Source: Solibacillus sp040274725
GTDB lineage: Bacteria; Bacillota; Bacilli; Bacillales_A; Planococcaceae
DNA length: 64,000 bases
Assembly (NCBI GenBank): GCA_040274725.1
Contig: JBEMAQ010000015.1
Span: 27,251 to 91,250, forward strand
Reading direction: 5' to 3'
This document shows, piece after piece, positions 26,393-34,786 of the stretch. The position numbers and the translations under genes are program-made. Within the stretch, counting starts at the first letter, position 1. Each line of letters begins with the position of its first letter. The notes under the pieces are model-generated. The model was not told the origin of the DNA. It ran no database searches and was given only the letters and a program-made list of their open reading frames with translations.

Positions 26393-27091
26393 TTATTTAA
26401 CTACTACGTTAGAAGCGTCTACTTTAACAGCAGGACCCATTGTAGTTGTAAGGTTTACAGATTTCATGTAAACACCTTTTGATGCAGCTGGTTTAGCTTT
26501 TTGAACTACTTCAAATACCGCTAAGAAGTTTTCAATTAACTTTTGAGTATCGAAAGAAACTTTACCGATTGGAGCGTGGATGATACCAGCTTTTTCAGCA
26601 CGGTATTCTACTTTACCAGCTTTGATTTCTTCGATAGCTTTCGTTACGTCGAAAGTAACTGTACCAGTTTTAGGGTTTGGCATTAAGCCTTTTGGTCCTA
26701 ATACACGACCTAGTTTACCAACTTCACCCATCATGTCTGGAGTAGCTACGATTACATCGAAGTCGAACCAGCCTTGTTGGATTTTAGCAACCATGTCTGC
26801 ATCGCCTACGTAGTCAGCGCCAGCAGCTTGTGCTTCTTTTGCTTTTTCGCCTTTAGCGAATACTAAAACCTTTTGAGTTTTACCAGTACCGTGTGGTAAT
26901 ACTACCGCACCACGGATTTGTTGGTCGTTTTTACGAGTATCGATACCTAATTTGAATGCTACTTCTACAGTTGCATCAAAGTTTACAGTGCTTGTTTTTT
27001 GCGCTAAAGCTACTGCTTCTTCAACAGAGTATAAAGTTGCGCGGTCGATTAATTTAGCTGCTTCTTGCAGCTTTTTACCTTTTTTAGCCAT
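26393..27091 (-). CDS. rplA: 50S ribosomal protein L1
   Basis: This 232-residue protein of the mobile L1 stalk helps release E-site tRNA. Conserved blocks include RNDQQIRGAVVLPHGTGK, the ATPDMMGEVGKLGRVLGPKGLMPNPK region (quoted in full only by position, near residues 119-145) and the C-terminal KSVNLTTTMGPAVKV. AGGAGG precedes the ATG. It follows rplK by 134 bases with a strong hairpin between. Confidence 0.98.
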   Translation of the reverse strand: MAKKGKKLQEAAKLIDRATLYSVEEAVALAQKTSTVNFDATVEVAFKLGIDTRKNDQQIRGAVVLPHGTGKTQKVLVFAKGEKAKEAQAAGADYVGDADMVAKIQQGWFDFDVIVATPDMMGEVGKLGRVLGPKGLMPNPKTGTVTFDVTKAIEEIKAGKVEYRAEKAGIIHAPIGKVSFDTQKLIENFLAVFEVVQKAKPAASKGVYMKSVNLTTTMGPAVKVDASNVVVK

Positions 27092-27142
27092 TATAATTTC
27101 CTCCTTGATTGTGGTTGTAACGGATTAAACCTCCCACGAATA

Positions 27143-27189
27143 AAGGTTGCGCGCTCTTCAATATAAATATCTCTGAGCGCAGCAACCTT
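27143..27189 (-). other. large hairpin between rplK and rplA
   Basis: AAGGTTGC-GCGCTC at 27143-27156 is complementary to GAGCGC-A-GCAACCTT at 27175-27189, giving 14 pairs with one bulged base around an 18-base A/U-rich loop. No U-run follows in the direction of transcription. A role as L1 regulatory target or processing site is possible but unproven. Confidence 0.6.
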
Positions 27190-27225
27190 CCAAAAACAAA
27201 AACATCATCAAGTATGAAGATGGGA

Positions 27226-27651
27226 TTAGTCTTCGATAACGATACCCATGCTTCGTGCAGTACCTTCAACCATTAACATTGCAGCTTCAACTGAAGCAGC
27301 GTTAAGGTCTGGCATTTTTTGTTCAGCGATTTCGCGAACTTTATCACGTTTAACCGTTGCAACTTTCGTACGGTTTGGTTCACCAGATCCAGATTGGATA
27401 CCAGCTGCTACTTTAAGTAACACTGCTGCTGGTGGAGTTTTCGTAATGAAAGTGAATGAACGGTCTTCGAATACTGAAATTTCAACTGGAATAATAAGAC
27501 CAGCTTGATCAGCAGTACGAGCGTTAAATTCTTTACAGAATCCCATGATATTAACACCTGCTTGACCTAATGCAGGACCAACCGGTGGAGCTGGGTTTGC
27601 TTTACCAGCAGGGATTTGAAGTTTTACAACTTTAATAACTTTTTTAGCCAC
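27226..27651 (-). CDS. rplK: 50S ribosomal protein L11
   Basis: L11 forms part of the GTPase-associated centre and is needed for RelA activation and thiostrepton action. The protein has 141 residues and contains LQIPAGKANPAPPVGPALGQ and the C-terminal GTARSMGIVIED. Longer upstream readings are open, but the GTG at 27649-27651 is preceded by AAGGAGG at 9 bases and gives the family's usual MAKKV start. It is the first gene of the rplK-rplA unit and has a clear promoter. Confidence 0.97.
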   Translation of the reverse strand: MAKKVIKVVKLQIPAGKANPAPPVGPALGQAGVNIMGFCKEFNARTADQAGLIIPVEISVFEDRSFTFITKTPPAAVLLKVAAGIQSGSGEPNRTKVATVKRDKVREIAEQKMPDLNAASVEAAMLMVEGTARSMGIVIED

Positions 27652-27791
27652 GAGACACACCTCCTTAAGTCCGTGATGTGGTAATTGGGTTGCCCCTCCC
27701 ACTCAATATCTGTTCGTCAGCTAACTTGCCGATAACATTAAAATTATCATTTACGCAGACATCATAAAATAATGACAGTCTGACCTTTGAA

Positions 27792-27820
27792 ATGATAACA
27801 CTTTTAAATTATATACGCAA
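27792..27820 (-). promoter_or_regulatory. promoter of the rplK-rplA unit
   Basis: On the minus strand TTGCGT (27815-27820) and TATCAT (27792-27797) are separated by 17 bases. The start site would lie near 27785, giving a leader of about 135 bases before rplK. It lies immediately after the nusG stop codon. Confidence 0.7.
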
Positions 27821-27831
27821 GTATAAAAAAA

Positions 27832-28371
27832 TTAGATTTTACGGATTTGTTCGAAATCAAGTTCCATTTTCGTCTCGCGTCCAAACATATCAACACTTAC
27901 TTTCACTTTTCCTTTTTCGATATCGATTTCGTCGATACGGCCTTGGAAGTGTGCAAATGGTCCTTCTAATACTTCAACAACTTCATCCACTTCAAAGTGA
28001 ACTTCACCAACTTGTGACTCCGTCATACCCATTTGTTCAAGTAGACGATCTGCTTCTTCTGGTAAAAGTGGCGTCGGTTTTACACCGCCACCTGAAGAAC
28101 CGATAAAGCCCGTTACACCTGGTGTATTACGTACTACATACCAAGCGTCGTCCGTCATAATTAACTCAACTAATACGTAGCCTGGGAATACTTTACGCAT
28201 AACCGCTTTTTTCTTACCATCTTCTTTTACATCAATTTCTTCATGCTCTGCAACGATTACACGGAAGATTTTATCTTGCATGCCCATTGTTTCAACACGT
28301 TTTTCTAGGTTTGCTTTCACTCGGTTTTCATAACCAGAGTACGTATGCACTACATACCAATTTTTCTCCAT
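27832..28371 (-). CDS. nusG: transcription elongation/antitermination factor NusG
   Basis: This 179-residue protein has an NGN domain (MEKNWYVVHTYSGYE) that contacts the polymerase clamp and a C-terminal KOW domain (EGPFAHFQGRIDEID) that binds Rho or ribosomal S10. In B. subtilis NusG also promotes pausing. A GGAGG lies unusually far (24 bases) from the ATG, with a short complementary GGAC/GTCC pair between the two, so initiation may depend on local folding. The gene follows secE after a 127-base gap holding a short terminator-like hairpin. Confidence 0.97.
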   Translation of the reverse strand: MEKNWYVVHTYSGYENRVKANLEKRVETMGMQDKIFRVIVAEHEEIDVKEDGKKKAVMRKVFPGYVLVELIMTDDAWYVVRNTPGVTGFIGSSGGGVKPTPLLPEEADRLLEQMGMTESQVGEVHFEVDEVVEVLEGPFAHFQGRIDEIDIEKGKVKVSVDMFGRETKMELDFEQIRKI

Positions 28372-28453
28372 AATAGGTAGGACTAAACGTCCGCCCCTCC
28401 TTTACTTATAAAATGTGTTAGGTATTACCCATTCACAAAATTTCTAAACAAAT

Positions 28454-28480
28454 GAAAAAACCCGTTTTTTAGTGGACGGG
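28454..28480 (-). terminator. short terminator-like hairpin between secE and nusG
   Basis: On the minus strand CCCGT pairs with ACGGG over a 10-base loop and is followed by six U residues. The stem is only five pairs, so a partial effect is more likely than a full stop. Confidence 0.45.
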
Positions 28481-28498
28481 CTATTTCAATATATTAAC

Positions 28499-28684
28499 TT
28501 ATAGGTTTAAGAACCAACGGAATAGCTCTGAGATTCCTAAATCAACTACGACAAAAAATAAAGCCATGACAATAACCGTTGAAACTACTACAACTGTATA
28601 CTTCGTTAGCTCTTTACTTTTTGGCCAGCTTGTTTTGCGCATTTCAGCGCCAACTTCTTGTAGAAAGCCTGTAACTTTGCTCAT
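28499..28684 (-). CDS. secE: preprotein translocase subunit SecE
   Basis: SecE is the essential clamp of the SecYEG channel. This is the short 61-residue Gram-positive form with an amphipathic N-terminal helix (EMRKTSWPKSKELTKYT, carrying the conserved W-P) and a single membrane helix (TVVVVSTVIVMALFFVVVD, about residues 29-47). GGAGG lies before the ATG. It sits between rpmG and nusG, the usual place. Confidence 0.96.
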   Translation of the reverse strand: MSKVTGFLQEVGAEMRKTSWPKSKELTKYTVVVVSTVIVMALFFVVVDLGISELFRWFLNL

Positions 28685-28730
28685 TCTAGCCTAACCTCCG
28701 AATAAATCGTTTACTCTATATTTCAATCAA

Positions 28731-28877
28731 TTATAACGTTTGTCTATGTGTTGTATGTTCATTGCAATGTGAACAATATTTTTTCAGCTCAAGTCGCTCA
28801 CTATTACCTGACTTTGCAGGAATTGTGTAATTTCTTGTGCCACATTTTTCACAACTTAAAACGACCTTGTTTGCCAT
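28731..28877 (-). CDS. rpmG: 50S ribosomal protein L33, zinc-binding form
   Basis: This 48-residue ribosomal protein reads MANKVVLSCEKCGTRNYTIP and ends near CSHCNEHTTHRQTL. The two CxxC pairs show the zinc-binding (C+) paralogue; many Firmicutes carry both C+ and C- forms and switch between them by zinc supply through Zur. The ATG at 28875-28877 is chosen because it matches the family and is preceded by GAGGTGA. The gene just upstream of secE corresponds to rpmGB of B. subtilis. Confidence 0.93.
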   Translation of the reverse strand: MANKVVLSCEKCGTRNYTIPAKSGNSERLELKKYCSHCNEHTTHRQTL

Positions 28878-28953
28878 TTTAATCACCTCGGCAGTTTGTC
28901 TTTTAAAGACTAACACCTAAATTTCTCACTGTCAACAAGCACGAGCCTTGCTT

Positions 28954-29610
28954 CTAGCTTAATTCATTTAGTTGTAAATGACGTTCTAATTTACGTTTTA
29001 CACGCTGTAAGGCATTATCAATCGACTTCACATGGCGATTCAATTCTGCTGAAATCTCGTTGTACGATTGCCCCTCTAAATAAAGCGCAAGTACCTGTTG
29101 TTCGAGTTCACTTAATACTTCGCCCATTTTCGCCTCTAGTAGACTATATTCCTCTCGATTAATCATCAAATGCTCTGGGTCATCTATAAACGGGCTTTGA
29201 ATAACGTCCATCAACGTCCGATCAGATTCCTCATCGTAAATCGGTTTATCGAGTGATATATAGGAATTCAGTGGAATATGTTTTTGACGTGTTGCTGTTT
29301 TTATTGCGGTAATAATCTGTCTTATAATGCAAAGCTCTGCGAATGCGCGAAACGAGGACAGCTTATCTCCCCTAAAATCACGAATCGCTTTATACAAACC
29401 AATCATGCCTTCTTGAACAATATCTTCTTTATCTGCGCCAACTAAAAAGTAAGGTCTCGCCTTTGCTTTCACAAAAAGACGATATTTTGAGATTAAAAAA
29501 TCTAACGCATCTGAATTTCCTAGATGCACCTGCTCAATAAGTTGTTCGTCAGATAATTGGTCAAACTGCTGGATATCTTGTAACTTCTCACTTTTAAGCA
29601 ATAGACTCAC
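28954..29610 (-). CDS. sigH: RNA polymerase sigma factor SigH
   Basis: Sigma-H directs transition-phase and early sporulation or competence genes. The 218-residue protein has region 2 (ALDFLISKYR, then EDIVQEGMIGLYKAIRDF) and region 4 (LSELEQQVLALYLEGQSYNEI) with the C-terminal HVKSIDNALQRVKRKLE conserved in B. subtilis SigH. The start is uncertain: GTG at 29608-29610 overlaps the ribosome site GAGGTGA, and TTG at 29599-29601, 6 bases after it, may be used instead. It lies between rae1 and rpmG as in B. subtilis. Confidence 0.93.
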   Translation of the reverse strand: MSLLLKSEKLQDIQQFDQLSDEQLIEQVHLGNSDALDFLISKYRLFVKAKARPYFLVGADKEDIVQEGMIGLYKAIRDFRGDKLSSFRAFAELCIIRQIITAIKTATRQKHIPLNSYISLDKPIYDEESDRTLMDVIQSPFIDDPEHLMINREEYSLLEAKMGEVLSELEQQVLALYLEGQSYNEISAELNRHVKSIDNALQRVKRKLERHLQLNELS

Positions 29611-29669
29611 CTCAGCTACGCTAGAATCATTAGGGTTAGTATAACTTAATTGGAAAATGTGGGCAAAGG

Positions 29670-30182
29670 TTATTTCATTCCTCTACGCATCTTTTCAAAA
29701 GCCAATTCGACTTCCTTTGAAAGAGCTATACGGGAAGCGGGCTTCTCGATTTGTGATGCCTTTACTTTTGACGAAATTTTCGATTGAATAATTTTTAAAT
29801 CGATTTCAAGCTCACGCGCAGATTTGCGTAACGCACCGTGACCGAAAACAACATTTTGCTCAGTCATATCAGATGTCGCTACATGTATCTGGATTTTGCG
29901 CCCCTTTAGTTCGGTAGATAGCTTTTCAATACGTTCGTCGGCTGTTTCATTCTTCCTTGTATAAATCACTTCAAGTGCGTGCTGAATATATAATTGTTCT
30001 GTTCCCGGAACAAGATGCGCGTCAAACACAATGATGACACGCCATCCCGTTGCCGCTTTAAATTCTGCCATTAGCTCAATTAAACGATCGCGCGCATCCT
30101 CAAAATGAGGTTCGCGCAAATCACGTAATTCCTTCCAAGCACCAATCATATTGTAGCCGTCTACTAGCAAAATCTGTTGCAT
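29670..30182 (-). CDS. rae1: ribosome-associated endoribonuclease Rae1 (YacP, NYN domain)
   Basis: This 170-residue NYN/PIN-like protein, B. subtilis YacP (Rae1), enters the ribosomal A site and cleaves certain mRNAs during translation. Acidic active-site residues are visible in LLVDGYNMIG, FDAHLV, NETADERIEKL and ATSDMTEQ. The ATG begins 2 bases after the rlmB stop and lacks a strong ribosome site, so translational coupling to rlmB is likely. The gene order rlmB-rae1-sigH is conserved. Confidence 0.88.
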   Translation of the reverse strand: MQQILLVDGYNMIGAWKELRDLREPHFEDARDRLIELMAEFKAATGWRVIIVFDAHLVPGTEQLYIQHALEVIYTRKNETADERIEKLSTELKGRKIQIHVATSDMTEQNVVFGHGALRKSARELEIDLKIIQSKISSKVKASQIEKPASRIALSKEVELAFEKMRRGMK

Positions 30183-30184
30183 TG

Positions 30185-31042
30185 TTATACGTCTTGGCGC
30201 TTACGGTACACTTCATACATGAGTAGAGCTGCTGCTACTGATGCATTCAGCGAGGTAACATGACCAACCATTGGTAAATGGTAAAGGAAATCACATTTAT
30301 CTTTTAGGAGACGGCTCATTCCCTTTCCTTCACTACCAATAATGAGTGCAAGTGGTAGTGTTGCGTCCATCTTGCGGTAATCCACAGATCCCTTCGCATC
30401 CGTTCCTGCAATCCATACACCGCGCTCTTTTAATTCATCCACTATTTGCGCTAAATTCGTCACACGCACCACTGGCACGTGCTCAATCGCACCTGTAGAG
30501 GCCTTTGCAACGACCGCCGTTAAGCCCACTGCGCGACGCTTCGGAATAATAATACCGTGTGCACCGATTGCATCCGCCGTACGCATAATTGAACCTAAAT
30601 TATGTGGGTCCTCTAATTCATCTAAAATAATGAAAAATGGATCTTCATTTTTCGCTTTTGCTGCATTGAATAAATCATCTAACTCTGCATAGTCATATGC
30701 CGCTACTGACGCGACAATACCTTGGTGATTGTCCGCTAGCTTGTCGACCTTTTGCTTTGGTACAAATTGTACAAGTACACCTTGCTCCTTCGCTAAATCA
30801 ATTAGCTCCTGAACTCCTGTTTTCTTTACGCCCTCAGCAATCCATACTTTATTAATTTCGCGGCCTGCTCGCAGTGCCTCAAGTACAGGGTTTTTCCCTG
30901 CAATCATTTCTCCACTTACTTCTTCTGGAGCGGTTTGCTGGTTGTCTTGTTGCTTTTTCACATCTTGCTTCTTCTCTTGTGGTTTAAAATTTTTATCGCG
31001 CCCCATGTCACGGCCACGCTCTTTTTGTCTTCTATCTGCCAT
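30185..31042 (-). CDS. rlmB: 23S rRNA 2'-O-methyltransferase RlmB (SPOUT/TrmH family)
   Basis: This SPOUT-fold methyltransferase has 285 residues and corresponds to YacO/RlmB, which methylates a G in domain V of 23S rRNA. About 45 lysine- and glutamine-rich N-terminal residues precede the substrate-binding domain (AGKNPVLEALRAGREINKVWI) and the knotted catalytic domain with LEDPHNLGSIMRTADAIG, IIGSEGKGMS and MVGHVTSLNASVAAALLMYE (last block near residues 255-275). GGAG precedes the ATG. It is 2 bases after mrnC, in one operon from cysS to rae1. Confidence 0.92.
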   Translation of the reverse strand: MADRRQKERGRDMGRDKNFKPQEKKQDVKKQQDNQQTAPEEVSGEMIAGKNPVLEALRAGREINKVWIAEGVKKTGVQELIDLAKEQGVLVQFVPKQKVDKLADNHQGIVASVAAYDYAELDDLFNAAKAKNEDPFFIILDELEDPHNLGSIMRTADAIGAHGIIIPKRRAVGLTAVVAKASTGAIEHVPVVRVTNLAQIVDELKERGVWIAGTDAKGSVDYRKMDATLPLALIIGSEGKGMSRLLKDKCDFLYHLPMVGHVTSLNASVAAALLMYEVYRKRQDV

Positions 31043-31044
31043 TG

Positions 31045-31458
31045 TTACGCTCCTTTCATTTCTTCTACGATTTCAATTGTGTAGTCAATAATTTTATTCA
31101 CTCGCTCATGCTCTTCAAGCAAGAAGAGATATCCTAATATTGCCTCAAAGCCTGAGCTGTTTTTATATGTGCGCACATCTGTATTTTTTGGAACAGAGCC
31201 AGATTTCGCGTTACGTCCACGGCGGAACACGGCAAGCTCTTCCTCCGTTAAATATCCCTCTTCCATCATGCGATGCACGACGTTTGACTGTGCCTTCGCT
31301 GATACATAGCTTGTCGCTTCCTTATGCAAACGATGTGGCTTTACGCCCCCCGATAATAGCAGATGCTCGCGAATACGCTGCTCTAACACCGCGTCCCCCA
31401 TATAAGCAAGTGCTAGTGCATTTAGCAACTTTACATCTTGTTGTCTTAGCTTTTGCAT
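31045..31458 (-). CDS. mrnC: mini-ribonuclease III
   Basis: This 137-residue enzyme is a catalytic RNase III domain without a dsRNA-binding domain. It matures 23S rRNA ends in B. subtilis. The motif LALAYMGDAVLEQRIREHL carries the catalytic acidic residues, and SGFEAILGYLFLL supplies the second acidic site. The ATG overlaps the cysS stop by one base (TAATG), implying coupled translation. Confidence 0.93.
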   Translation of the reverse strand: MQKLRQQDVKLLNALALAYMGDAVLEQRIREHLLLSGGVKPHRLHKEATSYVSAKAQSNVVHRMMEEGYLTEEELAVFRRGRNAKSGSVPKNTDVRTYKNSSGFEAILGYLFLLEEHERVNKIIDYTIEIVEEMKGA

Positions 31459-32861
31459 TATTGACCTCGTTTCCAGCGCGTCCCTTGGCGTGTATCCTCT
31501 AAAACAATATCCATTGAAAGTAGTTGGTCGCGAATTTCATCTGAGCGCGCAAAATCACGGTTTTTACGTGCTGCATTACGCTCAGCAATTAACGCCTCGA
31601 TTTCGTCATCTAGTAAACCAGCTTCTACCTTCACTGCAATACCAAGTACATCACCGATTGTTGTAAACATCGCTAAAATCGCACGTAATACTGTCTCGTC
31701 TGTGTTCGTCTCATTTAAGTAGACGTTTGCGATACGTGATAGTTCGAATAGGACAGATACGGCATTTGCTGTGTTGAAATCATCGTTCATTGCCGCTTCA
31801 AAATCAACTTTCAATGCTGCAATCTTTTCTAGCCATGTATCACTACCTTCTGCTAAGTTTGCCGTTGCGCCTAGACGGTGTTCAACATTCGCGAAAGATG
31901 TGCGAATACGGTCTAAACCGTTTTTCGCTGCTTCCACTAAATCCTGCGCGAAGTTAATCGGGTGACGGTAGTGTACAGATAGCATGAAGAAACGTAATAC
32001 TTGCGGGTCGATTTGCTTGCGAATATCATTGACAAGCACAAAGTTCCCAAGTGATTTCGACATTTTTTCGTTATCAATATTGATATACCCGTTATGCATC
32101 CAATAACGCGCGAAAGTTTTATCATTATGCGCTTCTGATTGCGCAATTTCATTTTCGTGGTGTGGGAATGTTAAATCTTGACCACCCGCGTGAATATCAA
32201 TTGTATCGCCTAAGTGCTCACGTGCCATTACAGAACACTCGATATGCCAGCCCGGACGACCATCGCCCCATGGTGAAGCCCAGAATACTTCGCCTGGCTT
32301 TGCTGCTTTCCATAATGCGAAGTCGAGTGGGTCTTCTTTTTTCTCGCCGGCCTCAATGCGTGCGCCAACCTTTAAATCATCAATCGATTGGTGGCTAAGC
32401 TTCCCGTAGCCATTAAATTTACGCGTACGGTAGTAAACATCTCCTTGAGATTCATATGCATAGCCTTTTTCAACTAGCACCGCGATAAACGCAATAATAT
32501 CATCCATATGCTCTGTTACGCGTGGGTGCGCGTCAGCCTTTTTACAGCCAAGTGCCGTAATGTCCTCAAAATAAGCCGCAATAAAGCGCTCCGTTAAGAC
32601 AGATGTTTCCTCTCCTAGCTCATTTGCCGCTTTAATAATTTTGTCATCCACATCTGTAAAGTTCGAAACAAACTTCACTTCATATCCTGCATATTGTAAG
32701 TAGCGACGTACTGTATCATAAACAATTACCGGGCGTGAGTTCCCAATGTGAATATAGTTATATACAGTTGGCCCACATACATACATCTTTACTTTGCCCT
32801 CTTCAAGCGGCACAAACGCTTCTTTTTGGCGTGTTAACGTATTAAAAATTTGAATGCTCAT
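31458..32861 (-). CDS. cysS: cysteinyl-tRNA synthetase
   Basis: CysRS charges tRNA-Cys. The 467-residue class I enzyme has the HIGH motif as HIGN (VYNYIHIGNSRPV, near residue 38), the zinc ligands around C28, C209 and HHENE, and KMSKS in EKMSKSLGN near residue 268. In B. subtilis cysE precedes it, but here it follows gltX directly. Its leader contains a T-box with a Cys specifier, so uncharged tRNA-Cys should turn on this gene and the coupled mrnC-rlmB-rae1 genes. Confidence 0.97.
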   Translation of the reverse strand: MSIQIFNTLTRQKEAFVPLEEGKVKMYVCGPTVYNYIHIGNSRPVIVYDTVRRYLQYAGYEVKFVSNFTDVDDKIIKAANELGEETSVLTERFIAAYFEDITALGCKKADAHPRVTEHMDDIIAFIAVLVEKGYAYESQGDVYYRTRKFNGYGKLSHQSIDDLKVGARIEAGEKKEDPLDFALWKAAKPGEVFWASPWGDGRPGWHIECSVMAREHLGDTIDIHAGGQDLTFPHHENEIAQSEAHNDKTFARYWMHNGYINIDNEKMSKSLGNFVLVNDIRKQIDPQVLRFFMLSVHYRHPINFAQDLVEAAKNGLDRIRTSFANVEHRLGATANLAEGSDTWLEKIAALKVDFEAAMNDDFNTANAVSVLFELSRIANVYLNETNTDETVLRAILAMFTTIGDVLGIAVKVEAGLLDDEIEALIAERNAARKNRDFARSDEIRDQLLSMDIVLEDTRQGTRWKRGQ

Positions 32862-32892
32862 TTCGTTCTACTCCCTTATTTTTAATATTGAA

Positions 32893-33120
32893 ACAAAAAA
32901 CGCCTCTATCACCTAACATAGGTGACAGAGGCGTTTACACGCGGTTCCACTCTGAAATTGAGGGTAGCCCCTCCTCAAAAGTCCAGTAACGTGGACAACT
33001 CGACTTAGCCTACTGTTAGTTCAACTAGGTACTCAAAGGTGCATTTCTACTCTATATTGGCTTTAGACCACTTGCAGCCTGGATGGTCCTCTCTAAAAAG
33101 CATATAAAGTATACTTCTCC
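32893..33120 (-). promoter_or_regulatory. T-box riboswitch, Cys specifier
   Basis: On the minus strand the conserved T-box sequence AGAGTGGAACCGCG occupies 32940-32953, followed by a strong terminator (AACGCCTCTGTCACCT with its complement and a U-run, 32893-32936). In the stem I region GTAGAAATGCACC contains the specifier TGC (33041-33043), a Cys codon followed by the usual A. Binding of uncharged tRNA-Cys should stabilise the antiterminator and allow transcription of cysS. The exact 5' boundary is an estimate. Confidence 0.93.
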
Positions 33121-33191
33121 TTCTCAACGTGCTTTCGTTATCATCATGTATCTTTCATTGTACGGATTTTTATTAGAAAATCAAACAATGC

Positions 33192-34652
33192 CTAGTTCGC
33201 GAATTTTTCTACGCGTGCAATTGCCTTTTCTTTACCGATTAAGCTAATTGCGTTTGGTAATTCTGGACCATGCATTTGACCCGTTGTGACAACACGGATT
33301 GGCATGAATAGGTTTTTACCTTTCGCGCCCGTTTCTTTTTGAACCGCTTTAATTGCAACTTTAATTGAATCCGCATCAAATGATTCGATTGTTTCAAGCT
33401 GTGTTTTAAATGCAGCCATTACTGCTGGAACCATTTCACCTGCTAATACTTCTTTTGCTTCGTCATCATACGAAATTTCCTCTGTAAAGAATAGGTTAGT
33501 CAGTTCAACAATTTCTGCACCGTAACTCATTTGCTCATGGTAAAGCGCGATTAAATCAGACGCCCATGCAAGCTCGGCTTCAGTTGGTTCAGTTGGTACA
33601 AGACCTGCTTTTTGTAAATGTGGTAGCGCAAGTGCAACAACTTCTTCGCGAGAAAGCTTTTTAATGTATTGATTATTCATCCATGTAAGCTTTGTTTTGT
33701 CGAACATAGATGGAGATTTTGATAAACGTTTTTCATCGAATAACTTCACGAACTCGTCATGTGAGAAGATTTCTTCCTCACCTTCTGGAGACCAGCCAAG
33801 TAGGCCAAAGAAGTTGAACATTGCCTCTGGTAAGTAACCAAGGTCTTTATATTGTGCAACGAACTGAATAATTGATTCATCACGTTTTGATAATTTTTTA
33901 CGGTCTTCATTGACGATTAATGTCATGTGACCGAAGCGTGGGTATTCCCAACCAAATGCATCAAATACCATCATTTGTTTTGGTGTGTTTGATAAATGCT
34001 CTTCACCACGGAATACGTGTGAGATTTCCATGAAATGATCATCAAGCACGACAGCATAGTTATACGTTGGAATCCCATTTGCTTTTACAAGAACCCAGTC
34101 ACCGATATCTTTTGATTCAAATGACACGTCGCCGCGAACTAAGTCTGTGAATTTGTATGTTACATTTTCTGGTACAGCCATACGAATTGTGTACGCCTCA
34201 CCAGCCGCTTCTTTTGCTTGCACTTCTTCAGCAGATAAATGACGACATGTACCATCATATGCAGGTGCTGCAACACCAGCTGCTTTTTGTGTCTCGCGTG
34301 AAGCTTCTAATTTTTCTGAAGAACAGAAGCATTTGTACGCTTGACCGTTTTCTAGCATTTTTTCTGCATGCTCTTTATAAATGTCTAAACGCTCCATTTG
34401 ACGATACGGTGCATACGGTCCACCGATATCGATTGACTCATCCGGTGTAATACCTAACCAGCGTAAGTTATCTAATTGAGACGCTTCGCCACCCTCAACG
34501 TTACGCTCAATATCTGTATCCTCAATACGTACTACGAATGTACCACCATGATGTTTTGCATATAAATAATTGAATAATGCTGTGCGCGCGCCGCCAATGT
34601 GTAAAAATCCTGTTGGTGACGGTGCATAACGAACACGAACTTGTTTCGTCAT
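33192..34652 (-). CDS. gltX: glutamyl-tRNA synthetase
   Basis: This class I synthetase has 486 residues, with PSPTGFLHIGGARTA carrying the HIGH motif near residue 10 and KKLSKRDE carrying KMSKS near residue 245. In Bacillales the enzyme is usually non-discriminating and also charges tRNA-Gln, which is then corrected by GatCAB; that is family knowledge. A longer reading begins nine codons upstream, but AGGAGG lies 10 bases before the ATG at 34650-34652. A terminator separates it from ispF upstream. Confidence 0.96.
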   Translation of the reverse strand: MTKQVRVRYAPSPTGFLHIGGARTALFNYLYAKHHGGTFVVRIEDTDIERNVEGGEASQLDNLRWLGITPDESIDIGGPYAPYRQMERLDIYKEHAEKMLENGQAYKCFCSSEKLEASRETQKAAGVAAPAYDGTCRHLSAEEVQAKEAAGEAYTIRMAVPENVTYKFTDLVRGDVSFESKDIGDWVLVKANGIPTYNYAVVLDDHFMEISHVFRGEEHLSNTPKQMMVFDAFGWEYPRFGHMTLIVNEDRKKLSKRDESIIQFVAQYKDLGYLPEAMFNFFGLLGWSPEGEEEIFSHDEFVKLFDEKRLSKSPSMFDKTKLTWMNNQYIKKLSREEVVALALPHLQKAGLVPTEPTEAELAWASDLIALYHEQMSYGAEIVELTNLFFTEEISYDDEAKEVLAGEMVPAVMAAFKTQLETIESFDADSIKVAIKAVQKETGAKGKNLFMPIRVVTTGQMHGPELPNAISLIGKEKAIARVEKFAN

Positions 34653-34740
34653 AATCCATTTGCCTCCTAAATTATGCATCTGAAAAAATTTCCCCGTGCA
34701 TTTTGACTTTGTTCATTTTACCACTGTCGATTGGGAAATA

Positions 34741-34779
34741 AAAGTAGCGCGTATTGAATTTAACATTCAATACGCGCTA
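34741..34779 (-). terminator. terminator after ispF
   Basis: A perfect 15-base stem (TAGCGCGTATTGAAT and its complement, 5-base loop) is followed on the minus strand by CUUUUAUUU. It ends the yacL-ispD-ispF unit just after the ispF stop at 34787. Confidence 0.88.
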
Positions 34780-34786
34780 TCTCGCA

